NCBI RefSeq assembly: GCF_014698235.1
Contig: NZ_JACJSP010000014.1
Coordinates: forward strand, 1 to 64,000
Origin: Limnothrix sp. FACHB-406
GTDB taxonomy: Bacteria; Cyanobacteriota; Cyanobacteriia; CACIAM-69d
Direction of reading: 5' to 3'
DNA length: 64,000 nucleotides
Shown: in pieces, positions 1 to 9,220 of the stretch
Numbering within the stretch: position 1 is the first letter of the stretch
Layout: each line of letters starts with the position of its first letter
Program-made: the position numbers and the translations under genes
Notes under the pieces: model-generated
Database searches by the model: none
Told to the model about the DNA's origin: nothing
What the model saw: the letters and a program-made list of their open reading frames with translations, nothing else

Positions 1-1
1 G

Positions 2-100
2 CTACTAGATAAATTGCGATATTTGCAAGTTGTACTCGGTCGCTATGGCTCAATCAGTCATTGGAGCTATGATTTACTGCCAGAAACTCTTGTTGCCTAG
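2..100 (+). CDS. C-terminal end of an unidentified protein (partial)
   Basis: An open frame enters from the left edge and ends at a TAG at 98-100. The visible 32 residues end in SYDLLPETLVA and have ordinary protein composition, with several aromatic residues. This suggests the tail of a real gene rather than chance. Nothing in it identifies a family. An AT-rich gap of about 260 bases follows before the next gene. Only the last third of a domain could be present, so no function is proposed. Confidence 0.35.
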   Translation, partial: LLDKLRYLQVVLGRYGSISHWSYDLLPETLVA

Positions 101-364
101 AATATGAAGTTTTGTGTTTAGATTCAACACTTCTGGCTTTGAAGGTCAAAATTTAAATAGAGAACACTAAAAGTTGGGCGCGAAAAATTGAACGCTAATC
201 CCAAACGCCAATCGATTTTTCGCCAATTCTGCAAAGTGTTGGTTGGGTTATTCCCGATCGACCATTGGGTAGACGATCGATGAGCGATGGCTGACTAGCA
301 CTCAAAAACGACGGCCCGGGATTGCCAAAACTAGGGCTGATGTCGCTGATAAGTAGGGGCAGGC

Positions 365-3259
365 ATGACTCAAGGACGAAATGGTTGGGGTGTAGTGCGC
401 AGTCAACGAAATCATCGATCGAGCTGCCGAATCCGGCGGCCGGGGGGTAAAAGTCGTCCGCCACGATCGGTTCTCCCGTTAGGGTTGGCTGTGGCCTTGG
501 TGATCTGCTTGGGTTGCATTGAGGGGGTGGGGCGATCGGCCATGGCGCGATCGCCCCAAGATTTGGGAACCGGCCCAACGCCCACAACCCCTTGGCCCGA
601 AGAATTGCCGCCTCGCAGCCCCTACACGGAATTGTGGGGCCCCCTGGGCTTAACGGGTTTGTCCCTGGTGCTGTGGCTGAGCGATCGCCTCTTGCGCCAT
701 CGCCTGCTGAAGGTTCTGGATCCAAGCCTGATGGCGGCGGATTCCTTGGGGGCGGTTCCTGGGCCGCTGGGCCGTTGGCGCTGGCCCTGGCCTCGGGTTC
801 GATCGCCCCAATTTCCCCGATCGCTCCGATTGCCCCGTTTTCTGGCCCATGCCAACCCTGAGGCGTTGGGGGATGGGGTGGTGCAGGGGGGCAACCGTTC
901 CATGGGGCCCATGGGGGGTGCAGCCAGTGCAGAATCTTGCCCTTCCACCGTTGCGGCGGCTGCGTCTTCGTCCTTAGCCGAAGCCCAATCCCCGGCCTAT
1001 GCCGACTTGTGGAACCGGGTTGTGGCCGTAACCAGTGCGGCGGCCGATTTTGACTCCGCTTTGGAAGAAGCGTTGCAAGTGTTGGGCCAAGAAACCGGCT
1101 GGGTGGCGGGCGAAGCTTGGGTTCCCAGCCTAGATGGTGCGTCGTTGGTTTGCAGCCCCGCTTGGTTCTGTGCGATCGAGGGGGTGAACTTGTTTCGGCA
1201 GGCGAGCTTGGACTTGACCCTAAAGCTGGGTTGCCAGCCACCGGGACGAGTTTGGCAAACCAAACGCCCGGAATGGATCAGCAACTACGAGCTGGAGTCG
1301 ATCGACCATTGCAGCCGCAGCCAAATGGCCCTGGGGGTGGGCTTGCGATCGAGCGTGGTGTTGCCCATTTTGACCGGCGATCACGTGTTGGCGGTGCTGA
1401 CTTTGTTTGCCACCAGCCCCCGAGAGCGGGACTTAACCTTGCTGAACCGGTTGGCGATCGTCACCGCCCAACTGGGGCCCATTTTGCAGCACAAACAGGC
1501 CGAAGCCCGCTACCGCAACCTGTTTGAACGGGCGATCGAGGGGATTTTTCAGGTGGCCCCCGATGGTCGCTATCTCCATGCCAATCCCGCCTTTGCGGCC
1601 ATTTTGGGTTACGAGTCTCCCGCAGCGGCCCTGCGGGCCCTGAATGCCACCGATCGCCGCCTCTACGTGCGCCCGGCCGATGAAGTGCGTTTCCTGGAGC
1701 TGTTGGAACAAAGTCAGGATGCTTGCAACTTTGAATGTCAGGTCTATTGCCAAGACGGCCAACGCATTTGGGTGGATCAACGGGCCCAGGCCGTGCGCGA
1801 TCGCAACGGACGATTGCTGTATTACGAAGGATGCCTGCTAGACATCACCTCCCGCAAATGGGTGGAAGCCCAGTTGCAATACAACTCCTCCCATGATGTG
1901 CTGACGGGCCTGTGGAACCGGGCTTGGTTTTTGGAGCGGTTGGTGGAGGCCGTGTCTCGGGGGCGGCGCGATCCGCAGTTTCGCTTTGTGCTGCTGTTTC
2001 TGGATATTGACGGCTTCAAACGGATTAACAACAGCCTGGGCTATTGGGTGGGCGATCGGCTGCTGATGATGCTGGCGGGCCGTTTGGAAAAGGCTATTTC
2101 CCCCGATTATGTGCTGGCTCGCACGGGGGGGGATGAGTTTGTGGTGTTGGTGGAGTCCGCCGCCACCTCCGACGAGGGGCAATTGGCCGCCGCCAAGGCC
2201 GCCGCCCACCGCCTTCAGGATGTGTTTCGCGATCCCTTTGTGGTGGATGGGCGCGATGTGTTTTTGCAAGCAAGCATGGGCATTGTTTGCCGCCCCGATT
2301 CCCATGGAGATTCGCGCCCCGACCAGCCCTATCGGATTTTGCGCGATGCGGATGCGGCTTTGCATCGGGCCAAACAACAGCGCAATGGCAGTTTTGTGAT
2401 TTTTGATGCGGCCCTGCAATCGGACACGGAACAGCTCTTGCAACTGGAAACGGATTTGCGCTGGGCGATCGAGCGGCGGGAATTTTGTTTGCATTACCAA
2501 CCGATCGTTTCCCTCGACTCTCGATCGATTGTGGGGTTTGAAAGCCTGATTCGTTGGCAACACCCACGCCACGGGTTAATGATGCCCGCTTCTTTCATTG
2601 GGTTGGCGGAGGATCGCGGGGCGATCGTCCCGATCGGGAATTGGGTGTTGCAGTCCGCTTGCAAGCAAATTGCAATCTGGAAAACCCAAATGCCCGAAGT
2701 GTTTCCCATTTGGGTGAATGTCAACCTTTCGGCCCGGCAACTGGTTCCCGAGTTGGCTGACCTGATTGAAGTGCTGATGGATGCCTACGACCTGGAAGGC
2801 TACGAACTGCGCCTAGAGATCACCGAAACCTCCTTGGCGCTGGATCCCAACGCCAGCCGCGCCTGTCTCGATCGACTGCGGGAACGGCGGATTAAAATTT
2901 GCCTCGATGACTTCGGCACGGGCTACTGCTCCCTCAACTATTTGCGGGAATTCCCGATCGACTCGATCAAAATCGAGCGATCGTTCATTCAAGCCATGCT
3001 CGAAAATCAACGCAACGCGGCGATCGTCCGTGCCGTCATCGGTTTAGCCAACGATTTGGGCCTCAGCGTCATTGCCGAGGGCATTGAAACCCAACCCCAA
3101 ATTGATCACCTGCAAGACTTGGGCTGCGGCTTTGGCCAGGGCTATTTATTCTCCAGAGCCGTGCCCGCCGAGGAAGCTGGTCAGTTTCTCAATGCCGGAT
3201 TGCCACCGGCCATTCGTTCCTTGCCCCGTTCCCAGTCGGCTCGCCATCCCCTCTGCTAA
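365..3259 (+). CDS. GAF-PAS-GGDEF-EAL cyclic-di-GMP signalling protein
   Basis: This 964-residue protein should make and/or degrade the second messenger cyclic-di-GMP at the membrane. It has two hydrophobic N-terminal segments (about residues 37-55 and 90-110), a GAF domain (about 215-375), a PAS domain (about 383-505), then GGDEF (about 510-680) and EAL (about 690-950). The cyclase signature GGDEF near residue 590 is intact. The inhibitory RxxD site before it is absent (ISPD). In the EAL domain the signature reads ESL, but the catalytic set is present: the Asn in NVNLSARQL, LEITE, DDFGTG, IKIE and AEGIET. Both activities are therefore possible. The ATG at 365 is the first start that keeps both membrane segments. 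It is a single-gene unit with AT-rich flanks. Which activity dominates cannot be read from sequence. Confidence 0.9.
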   Translation: MTQGRNGWGVVRSQRNHRSSCRIRRPGGKSRPPRSVLPLGLAVALVICLGCIEGVGRSAMARSPQDLGTGPTPTTPWPEELPPRSPYTELWGPLGLTGLSLVLWLSDRLLRHRLLKVLDPSLMAADSLGAVPGPLGRWRWPWPRVRSPQFPRSLRLPRFLAHANPEALGDGVVQGGNRSMGPMGGAASAESCPSTVAAAASSSLAEAQSPAYADLWNRVVAVTSAAADFDSALEEALQVLGQETGWVAGEAWVPSLDGASLVCSPAWFCAIEGVNLFRQASLDLTLKLGCQPPGRVWQTKRPEWISNYELESIDHCSRSQMALGVGLRSSVVLPILTGDHVLAVLTLFATSPRERDLTLLNRLAIVTAQLGPILQHKQAEARYRNLFERAIEGIFQVAPDGRYLHANPAFAAILGYESPAAALRALNATDRRLYVRPADEVRFLELLEQSQDACNFECQVYCQDGQRIWVDQRAQAVRDRNGRLLYYEGCLLDITSRKWVEAQLQYNSSHDVLTGLWNRAWFLERLVEAVSRGRRDPQFRFVLLFLDIDGFKRINNSLGYWVGDRLLMMLAGRLEKAISPDYVLARTGGDEFVVLVESAATSDEGQLAAAKAAAHRLQDVFRDPFVVDGRDVFLQASMGIVCRPDSHGDSRPDQPYRILRDADAALHRAKQQRNGSFVIFDAALQSDTEQLLQLETDLRWAIERREFCLHYQPIVSLDSRSIVGFESLIRWQHPRHGLMMPASFIGLAEDRGAIVPIGNWVLQSACKQIAIWKTQMPEVFPIWVNVNLSARQLVPELADLIEVLMDAYDLEGYELRLEITETSLALDPNASRACLDRLRERRIKICLDDFGTGYCSLNYLREFPIDSIKIERSFIQAMLENQRNAAIVRAVIGLANDLGLSVIAEGIETQPQIDHLQDLGCGFGQGYLFSRAVPAEEAGQFLNAGLPPAIRSLPRSQSARHPLC

Positions 3260-3967
3260 GTTGCTGATTACCCCCCATGGTCGCGATCGGGTCTGATCGA
3301 TGCCCGATCGAATGGCAATATCAAAACCTCGATCGGGAATTGGCTCAAGAACGCGCAATCAAGATCGGACAAGGCCACCACAGCTCAAGGCAGCAAAATT
3401 GAGTGCAGAAAAGATTGTTACTGTCATTTGTTTAAATATTGGTTAAACGCATATTATCAACAGATCAAATTTCAATAAACATCCCCTTAGCTCATTTTCT
3501 AAAAATATCCCCGAAAAAGATCATGAAGATCTCTTAAACCGATGATTCAATAATGAGCTTGTTGTCACGGCAAAGCCTTGCCCTGACAACGCCAGGCTGA
3601 TTGAAATCAGATGCTTTGACAAGATTTCATGGTAGATCTATTCTGTCTTTCCTGCTGTAAGATGCTAGCCTTGAAAAGGATAGAAATCGGGAACGTTTAC
3701 CTGCGACCAAGTAATCTTAAGACCCCGATTCCAAGCGATCGATTCATCAAACCGAGTCAATTGACCGAGGCCACTGACCAAGGCGATTGGTTGATCAACA
3801 CTGGATTCCCTTGGGGTTGTATGGCTATCTAAGGCGATGTCAATCGAGCGTGCCAGCCTGATTCATTCTTTCCCATGACATCTCGGTTCTGATATCGGCC
3901 CCAGGCTCCGAGTGCAACGCTCTGAACCTGTTGGCGGCTCGCCCGTCCCTCTGCACCCTCATTTCCT
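3260..3967. other. Intergenic region without a supported gene
   Basis: About 700 AT-rich bases separate the c-di-GMP protein from the sensor kinase. A 67-codon plus-strand frame at 3629-3832 has no recognisable features and is not called. A hairpin-capable sequence (TTGTCA paired with TGACAA, with GGCA/TGCC inside) lies near 3553-3580 and could act in transcription termination or mRNA structure, but no clear T-tract follows it. Confidence 0.5.
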
Positions 3968-5404
3968 ATGCTTGCCACTTCCACTTCAACCATGGCTGCT
4001 CCGGCTGTGCTGCCCAATCTTGCTGCCTCGCTGAATTTGGAGTCCACGCTCAATGACCTGTGCCTATCCTGCTTTGCCATGGATTTGTCACAGCCGGGGA
4101 TTGAGCTGGCCCAAGCTTTAGAGGCGGATCCCCTGCTGCCAGGGGCCGTATTGCTCGATCGAGGAGCCTTTGCAGGGCTGCTGTCGCGGCGGCGTTTTTT
4201 TAAGCACCTGAGCCGACAATACGGCCCGGAGTTGTTCTTACATCGGCCCCTGCGCGTAATGTATCAATACGCCCATGTGCCGCTGTTGGTGTTGTCGGGC
4301 AGCACGCTCGTGGTGCAGGCGGGGCGGGCGGCCCTGGAGCGATCGCCCGATTTGCTCTATGAACCGTTGGCGGTGGAATCCCAGGAAGGCTGCTATTGCC
4401 TGCTGGATATTCACCAGTTGCTGGTGGCTCAATCCCAAATTCACGAGCTAGCCATGCAGCGAATTCAAGAGCAAACCCGCGCTCAGGTGATTCAAGCGGA
4501 GAAAATGGCCAGCCTGGGGCGGATGGTGGCGGGCATTTCCCATGAAATTAAAAATCCGGTGAATTTCATTTCGGGCAATGTGGTTTATCTGACCCAATAC
4601 GCCCGAGATTTGATTGAACTGGTGACAGCCTATGAAGCCCTGTTGCCGGAAATTCCCGAGACCTTGCAACAGTTGCGATCGACCATGGAGTTTGACTTCC
4701 TGCGGGAGGATTTGCCCAAACTGATCGACAGCATGGCGATCGGGGCAGACAAACTGAAAAAAACCGTTGCCGGTCTCCAAAGTTTCTCCCATGTGGGATC
4801 AGAAACCTTTAAACCCGCAAATTTGCACGATTGCATCGAAAGCACCCTGATTGTGCTCAACAACCGCCTGCGGGAAGGGGTGGAAGTGATCCGCACCTAT
4901 GGCGAATTGCCCCTGGTGGCTTGCCAGTCGGGCCACCTGAGCCAAGTGTTTATGAACCTACTGGCCAATGCGGTGGATGCGCTGCTGGAGGTGCAAAGCC
5001 AAATTCCACTGCTGGAACGGCGACGCTGGCAACCGACGATCATGATCCGCACCCAATGCGTGGATGAGTTACCGGCGGATTTGGCCGCGATCGAACCGGC
5101 CTCGATCTCGGCGGTGGAACCCCGCACCATGGATGTGACGGGCTGGGTGATGGTGGAAATTGCCGACAACGGCCCCGGCATTCCCGAAGCCATTCAGACC
5201 AAAATTTTTGAGACCTTTTTCACCACCAAACCGATCGGGAAAGGAACGGGCCTGGGTTTGGCCATCACCCACGAAATCATTGCGCGCCATGGGGGCCACC
5301 TCCGCCTGCGATCGCCCCGTTGGCCAGAAACCTATCCCGATCGCCCCTTTGATTTACCCGGCACTAGTTTTGAAGTGTGGTTGCCCCTCACCGCCGATCT
5401 CTAA
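3968..5404 (+). CDS. Sensor histidine kinase
   Basis: This 478-residue cytoplasmic two-component kinase has no predicted membrane segment. The N-terminal 160 residues look like a CBS-type regulatory region (it contains PLRVMYQYAHVPLLVLSG). A short coiled linker leads to the HisKA helix with the phospho-accepting His in GISHEIKNPVNF (about residue 190). The HATPase domain carries the N box (NLLANAVDALL), G1 (DNGPGIP) and G2 (GKGTGLGLAI). This arrangement is typical of cyanobacterial orphan kinases. No response regulator is adjacent, so its partner lies elsewhere. The ATG at 3968 was chosen as the first ATG of the frame. Confidence 0.9.
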   Translation: MLATSTSTMAAPAVLPNLAASLNLESTLNDLCLSCFAMDLSQPGIELAQALEADPLLPGAVLLDRGAFAGLLSRRRFFKHLSRQYGPELFLHRPLRVMYQYAHVPLLVLSGSTLVVQAGRAALERSPDLLYEPLAVESQEGCYCLLDIHQLLVAQSQIHELAMQRIQEQTRAQVIQAEKMASLGRMVAGISHEIKNPVNFISGNVVYLTQYARDLIELVTAYEALLPEIPETLQQLRSTMEFDFLREDLPKLIDSMAIGADKLKKTVAGLQSFSHVGSETFKPANLHDCIESTLIVLNNRLREGVEVIRTYGELPLVACQSGHLSQVFMNLLANAVDALLEVQSQIPLLERRRWQPTIMIRTQCVDELPADLAAIEPASISAVEPRTMDVTGWVMVEIADNGPGIPEAIQTKIFETFFTTKPIGKGTGLGLAITHEIIARHGGHLRLRSPRWPETYPDRPFDLPGTSFEVWLPLTADL

Positions 5405-5481
5405 GATCGCCCGATCGCCAACCCGGGCCCAGTGCCAGCCGTCCATGGGCGATCGCGAGCCAAAACTAGGGCGGGCCAAAG

Positions 5482-5880
5482 CTAGAGCGAGCCAAACTGA
5501 AGTTGCCCCAAGCTCACGGGAGTCGGCGGCGGGATGACTCGATCGATACGCCGTTGCCAGTCTGCCGCATCCGGCAGCGTCAACACCACCTGAGCATATT
5601 GATGGCCCGTCAGCCTCAACGTCAGAAACTCTCCACCGTCATGAGTGGCATACCAAAACTCCCGGCCGCGCCTTGTGTAGTAGGTTCCTGCTTTGATCAC
5701 ACCCGGCAGAAACGTACCCGGCGCACGCAGTTCTCGCCAGTCGCTGGGCGGTGCTCCTAACTGCACGGCTTGAATTTGCGCGATCGGGACTTCCAAATAA
5801 AGGGGCCAATGAAAAGCCCACAGCTTTTCCCAACCCTCCAAGTCAATTCTGAGGGAATCGCCCATCAGGCTTAAATGCAT
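5482..5880 (-). CDS. Small PH-domain-like hypothetical protein
   Basis: This 132-residue protein of beta-rich, pleckstrin-homology-like character contains the stretch APGTFLPGVIKAGTYYTRRG, which resembles bacterial PH-like proteins of unknown role. The frame is open 59 codons further upstream, but the ATG at 5880 follows a strong AAGGAG ribosome site at 8-base spacing, which fixes the start. No signal peptide or membrane segment is seen. The gene is convergent with the sensor kinase (77-base gap) and divergent from the GH57 gene. The family assignment is by pattern only. Confidence 0.7.
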   Translation of the reverse strand: MHLSLMGDSLRIDLEGWEKLWAFHWPLYLEVPIAQIQAVQLGAPPSDWRELRAPGTFLPGVIKAGTYYTRRGREFWYATHDGGEFLTLRLTGHQYAQVVLTLPDAADWQRRIDRVIPPPTPVSLGQLQFGSL

Positions 5881-6355
5881 GGGTTTTGCTCCTTGTGCTC
5901 GGCACAGAGTGGCCCATGGAGCACAACTGGAATCATCTCCATTCTGGCGCGGCCAACGCTGATTGGGAGCAACCGCCCAGCCACGCTGCGAACAGGCAGC
6001 CGACCCCCTCCCCAGCGATCGAAAGCCAACACCCGATCGCCTGGGATACCAGCCCATTGATTACCAACGCCCATGCACGCCATTAGTTCACACCGTCTCC
6101 CCGTTTACAGTGGTCAGGGGGTTGTTTGCCGCCCTTCTGCCTGGGATCTCTCAAGACTTCAACCGATCCCGACAGATCCCCACAGATCCCCATAGATCCC
6201 GATCGCCCAACATCTGGTCAAATTCACGACCTACCCCCGGTCGCACTTCGCCTTAAAATCTGCTAAAGCTTAAGCCAAGCTTTACGCCGATCCGGCCAGG
6301 GCGATCCCACGAGCGATCGCCTCAGCCTTATTAATTGCGCTCTAGGACAATTGCT
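5881..6355. promoter_or_regulatory. Divergent upstream region with a 10-bp phased repeat
   Basis: This 475-base region lies between the divergent PH-like and GH57 genes and must carry promoters for both. At 6161-6200 four consecutive 10-bp units have the form NNNNGATCCC, so the GATCCC core recurs once per helical turn. The array lies about 155 bases before the GH57 start. It could be a multi-site binding array or simply a short tandem duplication. No confident -10/-35 pair was identified. Confidence 0.4.
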
Positions 6356-7945
6356 ATGACCCTTGGCTATGTCGCCCTCGTCCTGCACGCTCACCTGCCC
6401 TTCGTCCGGCACCCCGAAAGCGACTACGTTCTAGAGGAAGAGTGGCTCTACGAAGCCATCACCGAAACCTACGTCCCCCTGTTACGCGCCTTTGAAGGAC
6501 TCGAGCGCGATGGCGTAGATTTCAAAATCACCATGAGCATGACCCCGCCCCTGGTGTCCATGCTCCGCGACCCCCTCTTGCAAGACCGCTACGATCAGCA
6601 CCTCGCTCAGTTGCAAGAACTCGTCGAAAAAGAATACGTCCACAACGAATTCAACGGACACCTGCGCTACCTGGCCGAGCACTACATCAAAGAATTCCAG
6701 GAAGTACGGGAACTGTGGGAACGGTATGATCGCGACCTCGTAACCGCCTTCAAAAAATTCCAAGACTCCGGCAACATCGACATCATCACCTGCGGCGCAA
6801 CCCACGGCTACTTGCCCTTGATGAAGATGTATCCCCAAGCCGTGTGGGCCCAACTGAAAGTTGCCGTTGACCACTACGAAGAAAACTTTGGCCGCGCTCC
6901 CAAGGGCATTTGGCTGCCCGAATGCGCCTACTACGAAGGCCTTGAACGGATGGTGGCCGATGCCGGCCTGCGCTACTTCCTCACCGACGGCCACGGGATC
7001 TTGTACGCGCGGCCCCGCCCGCGCTTCGGAACCTACGCCCCCATCTTCACCGAAGCAGGGGTGGCCGCCTTTGGGCGCGACCACGAATCCTCCCAACAGG
7101 TTTGGTCTTCGGAAGTGGGCTACCCTGGCGCGGCCGAGTACCGCGAATTCTACAAAGACATCGGCTGGGAAGCGGACTACGACTACATCAAGCCCTACAT
7201 CATGCCCAACGGCCAGCGAAAGAACGTAGGCATCAAGTACCACAAAATCACCAGCCGCACGGCGGGCCTGTCCGATAAGGCGCTCTACGATCCCTATTGG
7301 GCCCGGGAAAAAGCAGCGGAACATGCCACCAACTTCATGTTCAACCGGGGCCAACAGGTGGCCTATCTGAATGGCTTGATGCAGCGCCCCCCGATCGTCG
7401 TGTCGCCCTACGATGCAGAGTTGTTTGGGCACTGGTGGTACGAAGGCCCTTGGTTCTTGGATTTCCTGTTCCGGAAGGCTTGGTTTGACCAAAACACGTT
7501 CCAGATGACCCACCTGTCGGACTACTTGCAAAAGCAGCCGACCCAGCAGGTCTGTCGCCCGTCCCAATCGAGCTGGGGCTACAAGGGCTTCCATGAATAT
7601 TGGCTGAATGACACCAATGCTTGGATCTATCCGCACCTGCACAAGGGAGCCGAGCGGATGATCGAACTGTCGAAGCTGGAGCCAGCCGATGAGCTGGAAT
7701 GGCGGGCCCTGAACCAAGCGGCGCGGGAGTTGCTGTTGGCCCAATCGTCGGACTGGGCGTTCATCATGCGGACGGGGACGATGGTTCCCTACGCGGTGCG
7801 CCGGACACGATCGCACATGATGCGGTTCACGAAGCTCTACGACGATATTCGCGCGGGCAAGGTGGATTCGGGCTGGCTGCAAAAGGTGGAGGCGATCGAC
7901 AACATCTTCCCCAACGTCAATTACCGCGTCTATCGCCCGTTGTAA
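6356..7945 (+). CDS. GH57 1,4-alpha-glucan branching enzyme
   Basis: This 529-residue cytoplasmic glycoside hydrolase family 57 protein should create alpha-1,6 branches in glycogen by transglycosylation. It starts with the family pattern VLHAHLPFVRHP. The catalytic nucleophile Glu sits in GIWLPECAY (about residue 188) and the acid/base Asp in SPYDAELFGHWW (about residue 350). The C-terminal DUF1957-type helical domain follows. The length matches bacterial GH57 branching enzymes. The ATG at 6356 is preferred over an upstream TTG at 6335 because the conserved family sequence begins there. Alternative GH57 activities such as 4-alpha-glucanotransferase are less likely given the C-terminal domain. 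Confidence 0.88.
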   Translation: MTLGYVALVLHAHLPFVRHPESDYVLEEEWLYEAITETYVPLLRAFEGLERDGVDFKITMSMTPPLVSMLRDPLLQDRYDQHLAQLQELVEKEYVHNEFNGHLRYLAEHYIKEFQEVRELWERYDRDLVTAFKKFQDSGNIDIITCGATHGYLPLMKMYPQAVWAQLKVAVDHYEENFGRAPKGIWLPECAYYEGLERMVADAGLRYFLTDGHGILYARPRPRFGTYAPIFTEAGVAAFGRDHESSQQVWSSEVGYPGAAEYREFYKDIGWEADYDYIKPYIMPNGQRKNVGIKYHKITSRTAGLSDKALYDPYWAREKAAEHATNFMFNRGQQVAYLNGLMQRPPIVVSPYDAELFGHWWYEGPWFLDFLFRKAWFDQNTFQMTHLSDYLQKQPTQQVCRPSQSSWGYKGFHEYWLNDTNAWIYPHLHKGAERMIELSKLEPADELEWRALNQAARELLLAQSSDWAFIMRTGTMVPYAVRRTRSHMMRFTKLYDDIRAGKVDSGWLQKVEAIDNIFPNVNYRVYRPL

Positions 7946-8081
7946 TTTCCCCGCATCAATGGGGCGATCGGGTAGGGTGAGTGGGAGAATGCTTGCGGGG
8001 TAACGGTTTGGCTGGTTTGGCTCCCACGCACCGTCGATCGCCCCTCAGAATCACGAGTTTGCCCGCGCCAATGGTAGTAGT

Positions 8082-8137
8082 GGTGCGTAGGGCACAAACC
8101 CCACCTCTGGAACCTGCGAACCGTTGCCCTACGCACC
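8082..8137. repeat. 13-bp inverted repeat in the gap after the GH57 gene
   Basis: GGTGCGTAGGGCA at 8082-8094 is matched by its exact complement at 8125-8137, with 30 bases between. The surrounding gap (7946-8196) holds no gene. Sequences of this GTAGGGC/GCCCTAC type are typical small dispersed palindromes in cyanobacterial genomes. It could also serve as a terminator for the convergent GH57 and vapC genes, though no T-tract follows. Confidence 0.6.
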
Positions 8138-8196
8138 CTACGGGGTTTCGGGTGGGGTGTTGAGTAGTTGCAGGATGAGAGAAGTTCAGCCGAGGG

Positions 8197-8594
8197 TTAT
8201 TCTGCCCAGTTTTGAATGGCAAGGTCGGGAACGCGGCTAAATTCTCGGACATTATGGGTCACGATCGTCAGGCCCAAGCTGAGGGCGTGGGCCGCGATGA
8301 GTAAGTCCATGTCGCCGATCGATTGTCCCTGGCGTTCGAGGCTGTAGCGAAGTTCGCCATAGTGATGGCTGGCATTGCGATCGAAGGGGACGTTAAGGGC
8401 AACAAGAAGCGATCGAGGGCGGCCTGATTGCGATTGCGCTGTTGGCTTTTGGCAATGCCGTAGTCGAGTTCAGCAACGGTAATACTCGAAATGGCAATAT
8501 CGCCGAGTTCGCAGGCGCGGAAGCGATCAATAACTTGGGGCGGTTTGTGTTTGATTAAGTAAATGCAAATGTTGGTGTCGAGGAGGAATTGCAT
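8197..8594 (-). pseudogene. vapC: vapC-like PIN toxin broken by a one-base frameshift
   Basis: The ATG at 8594 opens MQFLLDTNICIYLIKHKP, the PIN-domain start with its first catalytic Asp, followed by AELDYGIAKS with the conserved Glu. The frame shifts at the run GGG (plus strand 8397-8399). Before it the protein reads RFLLP. One base further along, the normal PIN continuation reads NVPFDRNASHHYGELR, then GDMDLLIAAHALS with two more acidic catalytic residues, and NVREFSRVPD, ending at TAA 8197-8199. The span of 398 bases is one short of a codon multiple, so one base lost from the C-run explains it. As written, translation ends at 8268 without the last catalytic Asp residues. A sequencing error is the main alternative. 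Confidence 0.8.
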
Positions 8595-8836
8595 GGAAAC
8601 CATTCCTCGCGTTCTTGGGGCAAGTCTTGGGGGCGAGTTTCTGGCCAGTCCTCGAAGCAATCTTCGGAAAAGAGTGTGAGGCTCTCGAATAAAATTTGCC
8701 AGGGATTAGCGGCGGGGAGCAAAATCAGGGCGCTGCCCAGGGGCTTGAGATAAACCGCTTCGCCGAGGAAGTCGATCGACTCGGGCAAAATGATTGTCCA
8801 GCCCTGATCTTGTTTAGTAATTTCGACTCGTTCCAT
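8555..8836 (-). CDS. vapB: VapB-type AbrB-fold antitoxin
   Basis: This 93-residue protein has an N-terminal swapped-hairpin DNA-binding pattern (KQDQGWTIILPESIDFLGEAVYLKPLG) and an acidic C-terminal tail that would wrap the toxin. An AAGGA ribosome site precedes the ATG at 8836. It overlaps the vapC start: the frame runs past the toxin ATG by about 13 codons, ending in a Ser/Thr-rich tail encoded in the toxin gene. A close coupling by ATGA-type overlap is usual in such operons, so the original stop may have been lost. With its toxin broken, it may be maintained as an orphan or regulator. Confidence 0.75.
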   Translation of the reverse strand: MERVEITKQDQGWTIILPESIDFLGEAVYLKPLGSALILLPAANPWQILFESLTLFSEDCFEDWPETRPQDLPQEREEWFPCNSSSTPTFAFT

Positions 8837-8990
8837 CGAGAATTCCTTCGGTGATGGTGTTGGCGGTCATTAATCGTGGGTGCAGGACGTTCAGGATTGC
8901 GTTGTTTCAATGGTATTGCGGGTCTTGGGGTGGGGCGATCGCCCCTGGGGATACACGATCTGGTTTTCTCCGTATCGATGAAGAGATCGG

Positions 8991-9220
8991 GTAGGGGCGT
9001 ACCGCTGTACGCCCTCCGCCAGGATTGATCGCTTGAAACGAATCGGTTGGCGGAGACCTCGCGTATCGGAGGGCGCATGGCGATGTGGCCCCACAAAAAT
9101 CGGTTTTCCCGCATGGGTAGGGGCGTACCGCTGTACGCCCTCCGCCAGGATTGATCGCTTGAAACGAATTGGTTTGCGGAGATCTCGCGTATCGGAGGGC
9201 GCATCGCCATGCGCCCCTAC
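8991..9220. repeat. Two direct copies of a 104-bp palindromic element
   Basis: Copy 1 spans 8991-9094 and copy 2 spans 9117-9220, a period of 126 bases, with only a few differences. Each copy starts with GTAGGGGCG and ends near the complement (CGCCCCTAC in copy 2), so each unit is itself an imperfect inverted repeat. Inside lies CGCCAGGATTGATCGCTTGA. This is the architecture of a small non-autonomous mobile palindrome (MITE-like). Copy 2 reaches into the STAND gene and supplies its stop codon (CTA at 9217-9219). No coding function is proposed. Confidence 0.75.

Noticed and set aside
195-1241. Long minus-strand frame opposite the GGDEF-EAL gene
   Set aside because: Its Pro/Arg-rich translation is the shadow of a GC-rich coding region; the plus strand carries the complete domain set.
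3629-3832. 67-codon frame in the gap before the sensor kinase
   Set aside because: No ribosome site, no conserved pattern, and atypical composition for this genome.
6482-7882. 466-codon minus-strand frame opposite the GH57 gene
   Set aside because: It lacks any family pattern and the plus strand encodes an intact GH57 enzyme with both catalytic residues.
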